A stretch of DNA of 64,000 nt from JAHEKO01 sp965212505. Its GTDB lineage: Bacteria > Acidobacteriota > Thermoanaerobaculia > Multivoradales > JAHEKO01. The stretch lies in NCBI GenBank assembly GCA_965212505.1, contig OZ243123.1, forward strand, positions 4,464,001-4,528,000. The letters run 5' to 3'. Position numbers and translations under genes: made by a program. Below the pieces are notes generated by a model that saw only the letters and a list, made by a program, of their open reading frames with translations, searched no databases and had not been told where the DNA came from. Shown here piece by piece: positions 19,753 through 28,861 of the stretch (position 1 is the stretch's first letter; each line of letters starts with the position of its first letter).

Positions 19753-20937
19753 CTAGTCTTCGACGGCTTCGTAGGCCGCCACCCGGAACCGAGCGTGAAC
19801 GTCCCATTCCGCTGGCGGCCGTACGGGGGTGAAGAGAATGCCGACCATCCGCGCTGCAGGATCGATCCAGTAGGACGTGCCGGTGCCACCGTGCCAGTCG
19901 TAGGTTCCGGGCGCGCCGGGAGCGTCCCCCTGTCGAAGGCGGACCCGGCCGCCGAAGCCCCAACCGAAGTCACCACTGGAGTGTCCGTAGATCTCTGCGC
20001 TCACGTGTGGCGACATCATCTGTCGCACGCTCTCCGGTTCGAGAATCCGGCGGCCGTCGAGGTCGCCGCCGTTCAACAGAGCGCTCAGGAAGCGATGGAA
20101 GTCGCCAATAGTGGTCCGCACCTGACCCCCGCCGGAGACGAACGCGCCGCGTTCGGTCTCGAAACCCGCGGGGCTCGCGACGGTGAGTTGGCCGTCAGCG
20201 CCCCGCGTGTAGCGGGCGGCGATCCGCGGTCGTTTTGTCTCGGGCACCCAGAAGTAGCTGTCGCCCATCCCGAGCGGCTCGAAGATGAGGGTGGTTGTCA
20301 GCTCTTCGAGGCCGACACCCGCCGCGACCTCCAGCACCGCTGCCAGTACCTCGTAGGACGAGCCGTAGAAACCGTAGTCGAACGCCTCGCCCGGATCTAC
20401 TTGGAGCGGCAGACGACTCAACTGCCGGGCGAAGTCGAGAGAGGTGATCGGATCCTCAGCCATCGCCAGATCCCAGAGGCTCTCGAAGCGTTCACTCGTT
20501 ACATCGAGACCCGCCGTGTGGGTCAGTAGATGCCTGACGGTGGGTCGCCCGGACGAAGGTACGCCATCCGCCAGCGTGACGGTACCGAACTCGGGGATGT
20601 ACGCAGAGATGGGATCGTCGAGGGCCAGCTCACCCCCTTCGACAAGGGCGAGAGCGACGGCAGCCGTCATCGTCTTTGCCGAGGACGCAAGCCGCACGAT
20701 CGCCTCGCTACGGATCGACTCTCCGGGAGCCGCCTCGCCGAAGGCGCCCTGAAACACCACTTGCCCGTCGCGAGCCACCAGACCCACGGCGCTCGCGACC
20801 TCTCCCGCGCGCACCGCGTCCCGTAAGAGGTTGTCGAGCCGGTCGGCCGGCGCCCCGGCTTCGGCGATAGGAGTCGGGCGTTCGGCACATCCGAGAGAGA
20901 CGAGAGTGAGAGCGACGAACAGGCGAATTCCGGCCAT
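19753..20937 (-). CDS. Exported beta-lactamase-fold serine hydrolase
   Basis: 394 residues with a signal/lipobox-like start (LFVALTLVSLGCAE). The core carries RLASSAKTMTAAVALAL (SxxK: serine, lysine), the YGF/YxN-type tyrosine in DYGFYGSSYEVLAAVLE and a C-terminal HGGTGTSYWIDP that replaces the usual KTG/HxG box. This is the EstB/PBP4-like branch of the class C beta-lactamase family, usually esterases or D-aminopeptidases. Its end lies 30 bases from the convergent phosphatase gene. It is divergent from the symporter gene. Confidence 0.9.
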   Translation of the reverse strand: MAGIRLFVALTLVSLGCAERPTPIAEAGAPADRLDNLLRDAVRAGEVASAVGLVARDGQVVFQGAFGEAAPGESIRSEAIVRLASSAKTMTAAVALALVEGGELALDDPISAYIPEFGTVTLADGVPSSGRPTVRHLLTHTAGLDVTSERFESLWDLAMAEDPITSLDFARQLSRLPLQVDPGEAFDYGFYGSSYEVLAAVLEVAAGVGLEELTTTLIFEPLGMGDSYFWVPETKRPRIAARYTRGADGQLTVASPAGFETERGAFVSGGGQVRTTIGDFHRFLSALLNGGDLDGRRILEPESVRQMMSPHVSAEIYGHSSGDFGWGFGGRVRLRQGDAPGAPGTYDWHGGTGTSYWIDPAARMVGILFTPVRPPAEWDVHARFRVAAYEAVED

Positions 20938-21035
20938 GCGTACCTTTCGACGACCGCGGTAGTCGAAAGTTGTGTGGCTCGGTCTACAATCTCCCCGACC
21001 CTGCCACCGGCATCGATCCCTGGAAAGGAGCGCCT

Positions 21036-22394
21036 TTGTCCTCGCTCATGGAATTCGTCTCCGCTGCTTCGAGCTTCGTCTGGGGTCCCTATCTGCTGAT
21101 CCCTCTGCTGCTGCTGACCGGCTTCTACCTGACGGTCCGACTGCGCGGCATCCAGTTCACGCAGCTCTGGAGTTCGCTCTATCTCGGACTGATCGTGCGA
21201 AAGGAGAAGGACGGCGAGGGCGACATCTCACACTTCCAGGCGCTCATGACTGCGCTTGCGGCAACGGTCGGCACCGGCAACATCGTCGGCGTCGCCACCG
21301 CGATCGCCGTCGGCGGGCCGGGCGCGCTCTTCTGGATGTGGATGACCGGTCTCGTCGGCATGGCCACCAAGTTCTCAGAAGCGCTCCTGTCGGTGAAGTT
21401 CCGCACCACCGACGAGAACGGCCAGCAGGCGGGCGGGCCGATGTACTACCTGGCGAACGGCGTGAAGCCGGCCGGGCTCGGCAAGGTTCTCGGCGTCCTC
21501 TTCGCGCTATTCGCAGCGATGGCCGCCTTCGGCATCGGCAACATGGTGCAGTCGAATTCGGTGGCCGCCGGCCTCCAGGACTCGTTCGGTATCGAGACGT
21601 GGATTACCGGCCTCGTGATGGCGATCGCCGCGGGCGCCGTCATCCTCGGCGGCATTCAGTCGATCGGTCGTTTCACCGGCATCTTCGTGCCAACGATGAT
21701 CGTCATCTACATGATCGGCGCAGGTCTCGTGATTGCGCTCAACATTGGCAAGCTGCCGGCTGCGTTCATGCTGGTGATCGACAGCGCGTTCTCCGGTACC
21801 GCAGCGGCGGGAGGATTCGCCGGAGCGGCCTTGGCCCAGGCGATTCGCTTCGGCGTCGCGCGCGGCATCTTCTCGAACGAGTCGGGGCTCGGCTCCGCGG
21901 GCATCGCCGCGGCCGCTGCGCAGACAAAGGAGCCCACTCGCCAGGCGCTCGTCTCGATGACCCAGACCTTCATCGACACCCTCGTCGTCTGCTCGTTCAC
22001 CGGCTTCGCGATCCTCTGCACCGGCGTCTGGGAGACCGGCCTGAACGGCGCACCGCTCACCCAAGCGGCCTTCCGCGCAGGCCTCGGCGACTTCGGCGGA
22101 TGGATCGTCTCGATCGGTCTGACGATGTTCGCCTTCTCAACCGTGCTGGGTTGGAGCTACTACGGTGAGAAGTCGATCGCCTTCCTCATCGGCCCCAAGG
22201 CGATCCTGCCGTACCGGATCGTCTTCGTGGTCGCGGTCTTCTTCGGCGCAATTCGGAGTCTCGACTTCGTATGGGGTGTGTCGGACGTGATGAACGGCTT
22301 GATGGCGTTGCCGAACCTCGTCGGCCTGCTGCTGCTTTCCGGCGTGATCGCGGCGGAGACGCGCGGCTACTTCAGCCGCCGCTCATCGGAGTGA
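21036..22394 (+). CDS. Amino acid (alanine/glycine):sodium symporter, AgcS family
   Basis: About 452 residues, typical for the family, with some ten transmembrane helices. Family signatures are clear: FQALMTALAATVGTGNIVGVATAI, GGPMYYLANG, and ARGIFSNESGLGSAGIAAAAAQT. It imports alanine or glycine with Na+ across the inner membrane. The start is set at TTG 21036 because AAAGGAG ends 5 bases before it; ATG 21048 is in frame but too far from that site. A further in-frame extension upstream looks non-coding. It precedes the esterase gene by 6 bases and is probably cotranscribed. Confidence 0.93.
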   Translation: MSSLMEFVSAASSFVWGPYLLIPLLLLTGFYLTVRLRGIQFTQLWSSLYLGLIVRKEKDGEGDISHFQALMTALAATVGTGNIVGVATAIAVGGPGALFWMWMTGLVGMATKFSEALLSVKFRTTDENGQQAGGPMYYLANGVKPAGLGKVLGVLFALFAAMAAFGIGNMVQSNSVAAGLQDSFGIETWITGLVMAIAAGAVILGGIQSIGRFTGIFVPTMIVIYMIGAGLVIALNIGKLPAAFMLVIDSAFSGTAAAGGFAGAALAQAIRFGVARGIFSNESGLGSAGIAAAAAQTKEPTRQALVSMTQTFIDTLVVCSFTGFAILCTGVWETGLNGAPLTQAAFRAGLGDFGGWIVSIGLTMFAFSTVLGWSYYGEKSIAFLIGPKAILPYRIVFVVAVFFGAIRSLDFVWGVSDVMNGLMALPNLVGLLLLSGVIAAETRGYFSRRSSE

Positions 22395-22400
22395 GGCGAC

Positions 22401-23825
22401 ATGCGGGGCGGTAGACAGGCGATCCTTCTGGGGCTCGCGCTGTCGTCCGTCGCTGTCGCGGCGTCGACGGAGCTCCCGGTGGGCCGGATCGTGCCATCGG
22501 TTCAGACGGCGCGCGACATCGACCAGTCGTACGCGCTCTACCTGCCGAGCTCCTACCCGGAGCCCGATCGGCTCTATCCCGTCCTCTTCGTGCTCGACCC
22601 ACGCGGCCGTGCGGTGCCGGGGGTCGAGCGCTTCCTCCCGGCGGCTGAGGAGCACGGCTACGTCGTCCTGAGCTCGTATCAGAGTCGAAGCGACTCGCTC
22701 CGCGAGATCAATGTCAAAGCGCTCGACGCGCTCCTGATCGAAGCGCAGTCGCAATACCAAGTCGACCCGAAGCGAATCTATCTCGGCGGCATGTCGGGCA
22801 CCGCTCACGCGGCGTGGCGCTTCGCCCAGTTTCTGAAACCTGCCGTGGCCGGCGTGGTTGCAGCCGCCGGTGGCGTGCAGGAGTCGTCGCAAGGTCCGCC
22901 CGGCGAGGCCGACTTCGCCTACTACGGCATCATCAGCCACGCCGACTTCAACTACCAAGAGATGATGCGCCTCGAGGAGCATCTCCTCGGCGAAGGGATC
23001 GACCACCGAATCGACGTCGTCGACGGCCGCCACGGCTGGCCGCCGCACGAGTTCACGAATCGCGCTCTCGACTGGATGGAGTTCCAGGCGATGAAGCGGG
23101 GGTTGCGCCCAGCCGACGGCGACTTTATCGCCGAGCAGCTCGAGCGAGCGAGAGGTGCGATCTCCAAGGGTCTCGACTCGCTCGAGGAGCTCCGTCGGCG
23201 ACGGGACATCGCGCGCGACTTCCAAGACCTGGGCGCCACCGAAGATGAACGGTCCTCAGCCGAGCGTCTGGCTTCCAGCGCAGCTATCGCTAAACGCCGG
23301 AAGATCGAAAAGGAGCTCGCGCGAGACGAACGAACCTATGTGACTCGACGCTACGCCCCCTGGCTCGGAGCGCTGCAGTCCAAAGAGCGTCGGCCTCCTA
23401 CCGTTCGCCAGTCACTCGTCGAGCTGCGGATTCAAGCGCTCTTGAAACAGGCGGCCGAGGTCGACGATCCGCCGAGAGCCCATTCCGCGCAACGCACGCT
23501 GGAGAATCTCTATGTCGGAGTCGCCTTCTACCACCCCCGGGACTTCGAGCGCGCGGGCGACACCGATCGGCAGATCCGCTCTCTCCAAGTCGCAGTCGAG
23601 ATCTTCCCCAACCGCGCCGGCGCCCACTGGCGACTCGCGTCGGTGCTGGTCGGCTCGAGCCGCCTCGAAGAAGGTTTCGCAGCCCTCCGCGCTGCCATCC
23701 GCCTCGGCGGCGTAGACGTTCCCCGGATCGAGCGCGATCCCGTGTGGGAGCCGCTGCGCGATCGCGAAGAGTGGTGGTCGACGGTGCTGGCCGAAGCGAA
23801 ACTGAATGCGCGACGCTCCGACTAG
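22401..23825 (+). CDS. Exported alpha/beta-hydrolase (esterase-like) with helical C-terminal half
   Basis: 474 residues with a signal peptide (ILLGLALSSVAVAAST). Residues about 30-235 form an alpha/beta-hydrolase domain: YPVLFVLDPRGRAVPG, the nucleophile elbow YLGGMSGTAHAAWR and a likely catalytic histidine in VVDGRHGWPPHEF. It resembles the PHB-depolymerase/esterase D group. The remaining half is charged and helical (TPR-like; LEELRRRRDIARDFQDLG, FPNRAGAHWRLASVLVGSSRLEEGFAALRAA). The substrate is unknown. It follows the symporter gene at a 6-base gap. Confidence 0.82.
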   Translation: MRGGRQAILLGLALSSVAVAASTELPVGRIVPSVQTARDIDQSYALYLPSSYPEPDRLYPVLFVLDPRGRAVPGVERFLPAAEEHGYVVLSSYQSRSDSLREINVKALDALLIEAQSQYQVDPKRIYLGGMSGTAHAAWRFAQFLKPAVAGVVAAAGGVQESSQGPPGEADFAYYGIISHADFNYQEMMRLEEHLLGEGIDHRIDVVDGRHGWPPHEFTNRALDWMEFQAMKRGLRPADGDFIAEQLERARGAISKGLDSLEELRRRRDIARDFQDLGATEDERSSAERLASSAAIAKRRKIEKELARDERTYVTRRYAPWLGALQSKERRPPTVRQSLVELRIQALLKQAAEVDDPPRAHSAQRTLENLYVGVAFYHPRDFERAGDTDRQIRSLQVAVEIFPNRAGAHWRLASVLVGSSRLEEGFAALRAAIRLGGVDVPRIERDPVWEPLRDREEWWSTVLAEAKLNARRSD

Positions 23826-23842
23826 TCCGGCATACGGGCGCT

Positions 23843-24217
23843 CTAGCGGGAGTCGCGCACTGCCCAGACGGAAATGGCGTCGTCCTTTCCCCAGAAGGCC
23901 TCAACGCGACTGTGGTTGAGATTCACCGACCACACTCGATCCGGGCTCTCGTCGTCGAGCGTCGAAGACCAATACAACGGGTCGACGTCAACAAACGGCT
24001 CCGGACCTTCGTTGAAGCAAGCGGTCCCAACCGTGTTGGTCAGACTCGGCGCCTCACAGCCCAGGTTCACGGCGGCGGCGATTGTCGCGGACCACTCGTC
24101 CACCACGAGCGGCGGCTCGAGAGTGATCCAGCCTGAGCGCTCCCGCGAGAGAGGGAAGATGAGTCGCCGGTATTGTCGAGACGAAGGCGAACGCTCGTCA
24201 GCCCGGGTAGCGACTAC
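23843..24217 (-). pseudogene. Remnant of a DUF1566 (Lcl C-terminal) domain protein
   Basis: An open frame without a convincing start encodes the end of a DUF1566 domain. The diagnostic YWSSTLDDESPDRVWSV and the closing AISVWAVRDSR are there, preceded by NLGCEAPSLTNTVGT. The WRLPTxxEL segment that normally begins the domain is missing. The frame opens at a stop inside the end of the adjacent S74-family gene. It looks like a truncated remnant; a short GTG-initiated protein of 87 residues from 24106 is possible but would be only a partial domain. Confidence 0.55.
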
Positions 24218-25590
24218 CTAGAATCCTCCAGCCGCTCCAAGCGACGAAGCAGAGAAGCTTGAGATGCCTCGAGCCTCTCGATCGTCTCCTCCTGTACCGA
24301 GCTCACCTGCTGCTGCTTTTGCAGCTCATTGAGCAACATCGGCACCAGCAGATGATCCAGCACCGCATCCGGCCGACCCTCCGTGTCGTAGGACACGAGG
24401 TCCGGGAAGATCTCGGCCACCTCCTCGGCGATGAGTCCGTAGCGAGTCGGCCTCTCGCCGTCTTCGTAGGGGCGCCGGTAGCGGAAGGTCACCGGTCGAA
24501 GCTCGGCGATTCCTTCCGACACCTCTGCCATGTCTCGGATGTCCTCCTTGAATCGGCGTGAGGAGGAGATCGTGCCCAGCTGGCCGTTGCTGTCGATCAG
24601 CACATTGATGCCGTTGGCCTGACCGGTGGTGATTCCCCGAATGCCCGAAATGAATGCTCGCGTCTGCTCGAAGAGGCCGCCCCCCGTGCCCTCGCCAATA
24701 CGAAGAGTGTTCGACTCATTCGCACCGTAGCTCGCGATGAAGACGTTGTCGCTACCGGCCGTGTTCGAAGAGCCGGCGGAGTAGCCCAGGGCCGTGTTGC
24801 GCTGGCCCGTCGACACGACGAGCGCCGAGGTTCCGATCGCCGTGTTGCTGCTTGCGGTGGTGCTCAAACTCATCGCGTAGCTGCCGACGACGACGTTGCC
24901 GAAACCCGTACTGTTGTTGCCGAGTGCCGTCGTACCAACACCCGTGTTAGCCCGGCCGGTCGAGTTGTCATACAGCACACGGAACCCGACAGCGGTATTG
25001 AAGAATCCGGTGGAGTTGAAAGCGAGGGTCGAGGCGCCGACGCCCGTGTTCCCGTAGCCCGTCGAGTTGAAGAGCAGAGCGTAGGCCCCGAGCCCGGTGT
25101 TGCCGTAACCGGTCGTATTGGTCTGCAGCGCCGAGGCGCCGACACCCGTGTTGTTGTAGCCGCTCGTGGTGTCGCGCAGAGCGTTCTTGCCGACCGCTGT
25201 GTTGGTCGCCCCGTTGTAGAAATTGGGAATTCCGCTCGTCAGGCTGATCAGAGCGTCGGTGCCCAAGGCGGTGTTGGCGTAGGAGTCGCCGCCATCGTTG
25301 TGGATGAACGGGGAGCCGCCCTTGAAGACGAGGCCGCCGAGGTTCACCGCCGCTTCGACCGACAGGCTGTAGACGCCCGGCGGCACTACGGTCCTCGGCG
25401 GTGGCGCCAAGGGTAGGTCGGGGTTCCGAACGCCCAGGGTGCCGCTACGAAGCGCGCCGGGGTTTCTCTCCAGTCGAAAGCTCTCCGCCAACGTTGCGAG
25501 AACCGGCTCGTCTTGAGCGTACGCCGGTAGGGCCATCAAGATGGCAACCGCTCCAACCCCGACTCGACGCCACATGTGGACTGCACCCAT
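24214..25590 (-). CDS. Exported repeat protein with C-terminal endosialidase chaperone (peptidase S74) domain
   Basis: 458 residues from ATG 25590; a signal peptide (VGAVAILMALPAYAQ) follows. The middle (about 110-310) is at least ten tandem 15-24-residue repeats of the form NTGVGASALxxNTTGYG, like YadA-head/beta-helix stalk repeats. The C-terminus has the S74 intramolecular chaperone: SSRRFKEDIRDM with the autocleavage serine, then RYGLIAEEVAEIFPDLV, and a final coiled coil. S74 domains trimerise beta-helical fibres and then cleave themselves off. The repeats suggest a trimeric surface fibre. The domain occurs in phage tail spikes too, but no phage genes are nearby. Confidence 0.88.
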   Translation of the reverse strand: MGAVHMWRRVGVGAVAILMALPAYAQDEPVLATLAESFRLERNPGALRSGTLGVRNPDLPLAPPPRTVVPPGVYSLSVEAAVNLGGLVFKGGSPFIHNDGGDSYANTALGTDALISLTSGIPNFYNGATNTAVGKNALRDTTSGYNNTGVGASALQTNTTGYGNTGLGAYALLFNSTGYGNTGVGASTLAFNSTGFFNTAVGFRVLYDNSTGRANTGVGTTALGNNSTGFGNVVVGSYAMSLSTTASSNTAIGTSALVVSTGQRNTALGYSAGSSNTAGSDNVFIASYGANESNTLRIGEGTGGGLFEQTRAFISGIRGITTGQANGINVLIDSNGQLGTISSSRRFKEDIRDMAEVSEGIAELRPVTFRYRRPYEDGERPTRYGLIAEEVAEIFPDLVSYDTEGRPDAVLDHLLVPMLLNELQKQQQVSSVQEETIERLEASQASLLRRLERLEDSR

Positions 25591-25735
25591 GCCTACCCCC
25601 TTTGAAGTTCGGCGCGACCCTGTCGGCCGCAAGTCGCTACGGTAGCGGCGACGCTTCAGATCCTAGCCGACCGCCCTGCGACGCTAGAATGACCTCACTC
25701 TCCGCGTCACCGACCCTCCCTTTGTCGTCTTACCG

Positions 25736-27085
25736 ATGAGTTCCCCTACCAACGGTCGCCCGACCTTCCGCCTCGCCCGATGGCTGTGGAAGGCCGACCC
25801 TTCCGACTGGCCCTGGTGGAAATCCGCCGGACTTCGCCTACTACGCATCGGTTATGCGGTCGGGCGCGACCTGTTGGGTGGTCAGCTCAACCTGCACGCG
25901 ATGAGTCTCGTCTACACGACACTCCTGTCGCTCATTCCGCTGCTCGCCGTGAGCTTCACCTTCTTCCGCGCGTTCAATCTGGACAGTGGTTTCGAGCGGG
26001 TGTTGATCGGCTACATGGAGCCGCTGGGAGAGAAGGGCGTTCAACTCGCCAATCAGATCGTCGAGGCGGTCAAGGCGCTCGACTACAAGCTGCTCGGCTC
26101 GATCGGTGTGCTGCTGCTCTTCTACACGGTCTTCTCGCTGATTCAGAAGATCGAAAGTGCATTCAACTTCACCTGGCACATCCGCTACGCGCGGAAGCTC
26201 TCACAGCGCTTCGAGTACCTGAGCGTGATTCTTCTCGGGCCGCTTCTGATCTTCGTCGCTTTCGGGTTCACAACGGCGGCGATGGGCACGCGCGTCGTCG
26301 GTAACCTCCGCCAGCTAGAACCGGTCGACACCCTTTTCAGTCTCTCCGGCCAACTGGTGCCCTATCTGCTGGTCATCGCGACCTTCACCTTCTTCTATCT
26401 GTTCGTTCCGAACACGCGCGTGCACCTGCGCTCGGCGTTGGTCGGAGCGCTGGTCTCCGGACTGCTCTGGGAGACGACGTCGCGCGTCTTCTCGGCGATC
26501 GTCGTGACCTCGGCGCGTTACCAGGCGGTGATCTCCAGTTTTGCGATTCCGCTGCTCTTCATGATCTGGCTCTACCTGAGCTGGTTGATTCTCCTGATCG
26601 GAGCTGCGGTCGCGTTCTACTACCAACACCCGGAGTTCCTGGGCATCGCGCGCGAAGAGGTGCGGCTGAGCAACCGAGTCCAGGAGAAGCTGGCACTGCT
26701 ACTCGTCTACCTGATCGGCCGCCATCACTATCTGGATCGATCTCCCTGGACGGCGGCGGCGCTCGCGAAGCGGGTTGCGCTACCGGTCGACGTCGTCACC
26801 GGTGTGCTCGAGGCGCTCGAGAAGAGTCGCATCGTCGCCGCCTCCGGGCGGCGCGAGAGCGTCTACCTACCGGCTCGTCCGTACGACGAGATTCCCGTTC
26901 GGCGCGTTCTGCGCGCAGTGCGCACCGCCGAGGAGGGGCCGTACCTGAACGCACGCCGCGTGAGCGTCGAGCCGGTGGTCGACGAGCTCGACGAACGGTT
27001 ACAGGCCGCGCGCGAAGGGGTGCTGCAGGAGACGACCGTCAAGGAGTGGGTGCTCTCGGAGGTTACGGGAGGTGAAACCTCATGA
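25736..27085 (+). CDS. YihY/virulence-factor BrkB family inner-membrane protein
   Basis: 449 residues. Six to seven transmembrane helices in the first 310 residues carry the family signature: LNLHAMSLVYTTLLSLIPLLAVSFTFFRAF, and later the YLFVPNTRVHLRSALVGALVSGLLWE motif. The cytoplasmic C-terminal 130 residues form a winged-helix-like domain (KLALLLVYLIGRHHYL...ALAKRVALPVDVVTGVLEALEKSRIV). The family was once called RNase BN by mistake; its role is unclear, with lipid or ion transport suggested. It overlaps arfB by four bases. Confidence 0.9.
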   Translation: MSSPTNGRPTFRLARWLWKADPSDWPWWKSAGLRLLRIGYAVGRDLLGGQLNLHAMSLVYTTLLSLIPLLAVSFTFFRAFNLDSGFERVLIGYMEPLGEKGVQLANQIVEAVKALDYKLLGSIGVLLLFYTVFSLIQKIESAFNFTWHIRYARKLSQRFEYLSVILLGPLLIFVAFGFTTAAMGTRVVGNLRQLEPVDTLFSLSGQLVPYLLVIATFTFFYLFVPNTRVHLRSALVGALVSGLLWETTSRVFSAIVVTSARYQAVISSFAIPLLFMIWLYLSWLILLIGAAVAFYYQHPEFLGIAREEVRLSNRVQEKLALLLVYLIGRHHYLDRSPWTAAALAKRVALPVDVVTGVLEALEKSRIVAASGRRESVYLPARPYDEIPVRRVLRAVRTAEEGPYLNARRVSVEPVVDELDERLQAAREGVLQETTVKEWVLSEVTGGETS

Positions 27086-27498
27086 CGACGGCACCCGAGG
27101 TCCACGTTCCCGAGGAGGAGCTCGACTTTCAGACGTCGCGCAGCTCGGGGCCAGGCGGCCAGAACGTCAACAAGGTCGAGAGTCGGGTGGCGCTCCTCTT
27201 CGACCTTGAGGCGAGCCCCAGCCTCACCGACGAACAGAAACGCCTCATCCGCACGCGCCTAGCGTCGCGCATCAACAAGAACGGCATCCTGCGCGTCGTC
27301 TCGCAAAAGCACCGCACTCAGGCCGCCAACCGCAACGCCGCCCGTGAGCGTTTCGACGAGCTGATCGCCGAAGCGTTGATCGAGAAGCCGAAGCGCAAGC
27401 CGACCCGCGTGTCGAGAGCGGCCAAGCGGCGCCGGCTCGAAGAGAAGCGAAAGCGGAGCCTGGTGAAACGAAACCGCCGCGGCGGCTTCGACGACTAG
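27082..27498 (+). CDS. arfB: Alternative ribosome-rescue factor ArfB (peptidyl-tRNA hydrolase)
   Basis: 138 residues, the usual ArfB/YaeJ length. The release-factor catalytic motif is SSGPGGQNVNKVESRV near residue 23, with GGQ intact. The basic C-terminal tail (KPTRVSRAAKRRRLEEKRKRSLVKRNRR) inserts into the mRNA channel of stalled ribosomes. The absence of RF codon-recognition domains separates it from RF1/RF2. It starts within the ATGA overlap with the BrkB-like gene and ends 62 bases before the convergent lipoprotein gene. Confidence 0.95.
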   Translation: MTTAPEVHVPEEELDFQTSRSSGPGGQNVNKVESRVALLFDLEASPSLTDEQKRLIRTRLASRINKNGILRVVSQKHRTQAANRNAARERFDELIAEALIEKPKRKPTRVSRAAKRRRLEEKRKRSLVKRNRRGGFDD

Positions 27499-27560
27499 GC
27501 CGGGGCGGCGGCAACGCACGCAGGCCGGGCACCGCCAACTGCAAGCCGTTGGCTGAGGCG

Positions 27561-28811
27561 CTAGCCACCCGACTCGACGGCCTGATCAGAGAACGCCAAT
27601 CTCTCGACAGACTCGAGGCGGTCCCGGCCGTCACGCTCGGGCGTCAGGTCTTCGACCCAGGCGGAGCCGTCCTCCCGCCAGAGGACCTCGTATTCGCTGC
27701 GATCGCCTGAGAAGACCGCCGTATCGAAGCCCTCTCCGCCGTCGAGCTCGTCGTCACCGCCGTTGCCGCGCAGCTCGTTGTCACCGGCATTACCGGTCAG
27801 CCGGTTCCCCCGTTCATTGCCGGTGAGCCCCGAGTCGAGTGAGCCGGTCAGCGTGACGTGGGTGAGATGCCGCGCCTTCGACGTGTAGCGCACCTCAGAG
27901 TCGTACGAAATCGAGAAGGTGCCGTCGAAGCTCTCGGGAAGCTCGGGCGTATAGGTCAGGTCGGGCGGCAAGAACGCCTCGATCAGATCGTGACCGTCAG
28001 CGTCGATCTCGAGAAGCCGCTCTCGCGAGTTTGCCGCGAACCGACCGAAGTGGGAGTGGCCCTCCGGAATGCCGCCGCGCTCCTCGACTGGCCGGCCCTC
28101 GTAGATCGTCGGGTTCGGTGACCAGAGGTCGAGGTAGTTGTCGTAGAGCACACCAAGATATTCGTTGGGGTGGTTCTCCCGCTCGTCGTCGGGCCAACCG
28201 CGCCAGATGCCGCGCTCGGTCGCGTAGAGGCTTGCGTCCTCGAGCTCCTTCTGGAACCTCGGCAGAGCGGGCTTGATGCCGTAGTCGTGGACGAGATGGA
28301 TGATCTCCTCGTACGACGCGTCGCGCGTACCGTGCGCCAGATAGTCGTCGCTGCCCTCGATCGGACACTCGTTCGCGCGCAGATCCTGCATCGCGAGATC
28401 GACGCGGCCGAGCGGTCCGGAGAGGGCGCGCTCGAGCGCCTCTTCGGTCTCGAAGAGAACCAGCGTCGCCCGCAGGTCGGCCATCGACTCGGCGACCGCC
28501 GACTTGTCGTTGCCGTAATACGTTCCCGGCGCATCTCGGAGGATGTGCTCGAGCACCTTCCGGGCCTTGATGATCCGCGCTTTGCTCCAGCCTGCATCCG
28601 CGAGAATGTGGATCGGCCTGCCGCTGGGTGTCGTCACCCGTGAATAGTGGACGAAGACGTCGGAGAGGGCTTCGATCGCCGGGAGCAAAACCACGCCCGA
28701 GGGCGCTCCCGAGACGTCGATCGCAACAAGCTGCTCGTGAACCGCGATCTCCTCACCGCAGCTCACCAGGGCGACAAAAACGAGGGCGACTCCAAGGTAC
28801 CTCTTCAGCAT
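27561..28811 (-). CDS. Lipoprotein with C-terminal RTX-like (hemolysin-type Ca-binding) nonapeptides
   Basis: 416 residues. A lipoprotein signal ends FVALVSCGEE. Residues about 30-320 form a globular region with no domain I can name (HILADAGWSKARIIKARKVLEHILRDAPG, WRGWPDDERENHPNEYLGVLYDNYLDLW). Residues about 335-375 are RTX-type repeats (LTGNERGNRLTGNAGDNEL, GNGGDDELDGGEG) that bind Ca2+ and normally sit in type I-secreted proteins, followed by FDTAVFSGDRSEYEV, a common RTX tail. A lipid anchor combined with RTX repeats is unusual. It is divergent from the reductive-dehalogenase-like gene. Confidence 0.8.
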   Translation of the reverse strand: MLKRYLGVALVFVALVSCGEEIAVHEQLVAIDVSGAPSGVVLLPAIEALSDVFVHYSRVTTPSGRPIHILADAGWSKARIIKARKVLEHILRDAPGTYYGNDKSAVAESMADLRATLVLFETEEALERALSGPLGRVDLAMQDLRANECPIEGSDDYLAHGTRDASYEEIIHLVHDYGIKPALPRFQKELEDASLYATERGIWRGWPDDERENHPNEYLGVLYDNYLDLWSPNPTIYEGRPVEERGGIPEGHSHFGRFAANSRERLLEIDADGHDLIEAFLPPDLTYTPELPESFDGTFSISYDSEVRYTSKARHLTHVTLTGSLDSGLTGNERGNRLTGNAGDNELRGNGGDDELDGGEGFDTAVFSGDRSEYEVLWREDGSAWVEDLTPERDGRDRLESVERLAFSDQAVESGG

Positions 28812-28861
28812 GGCGAAGAAAGACTACTCGATCGCGCGCGAGCGATAGTCTTGTCGATGAG

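Noticed and set aside
27534..27553. Short GCCAAC/GTTGGC hairpin between arfB and the RTX-like gene
   Set aside because: Only six base pairs and no T run; too weak to call a terminator.
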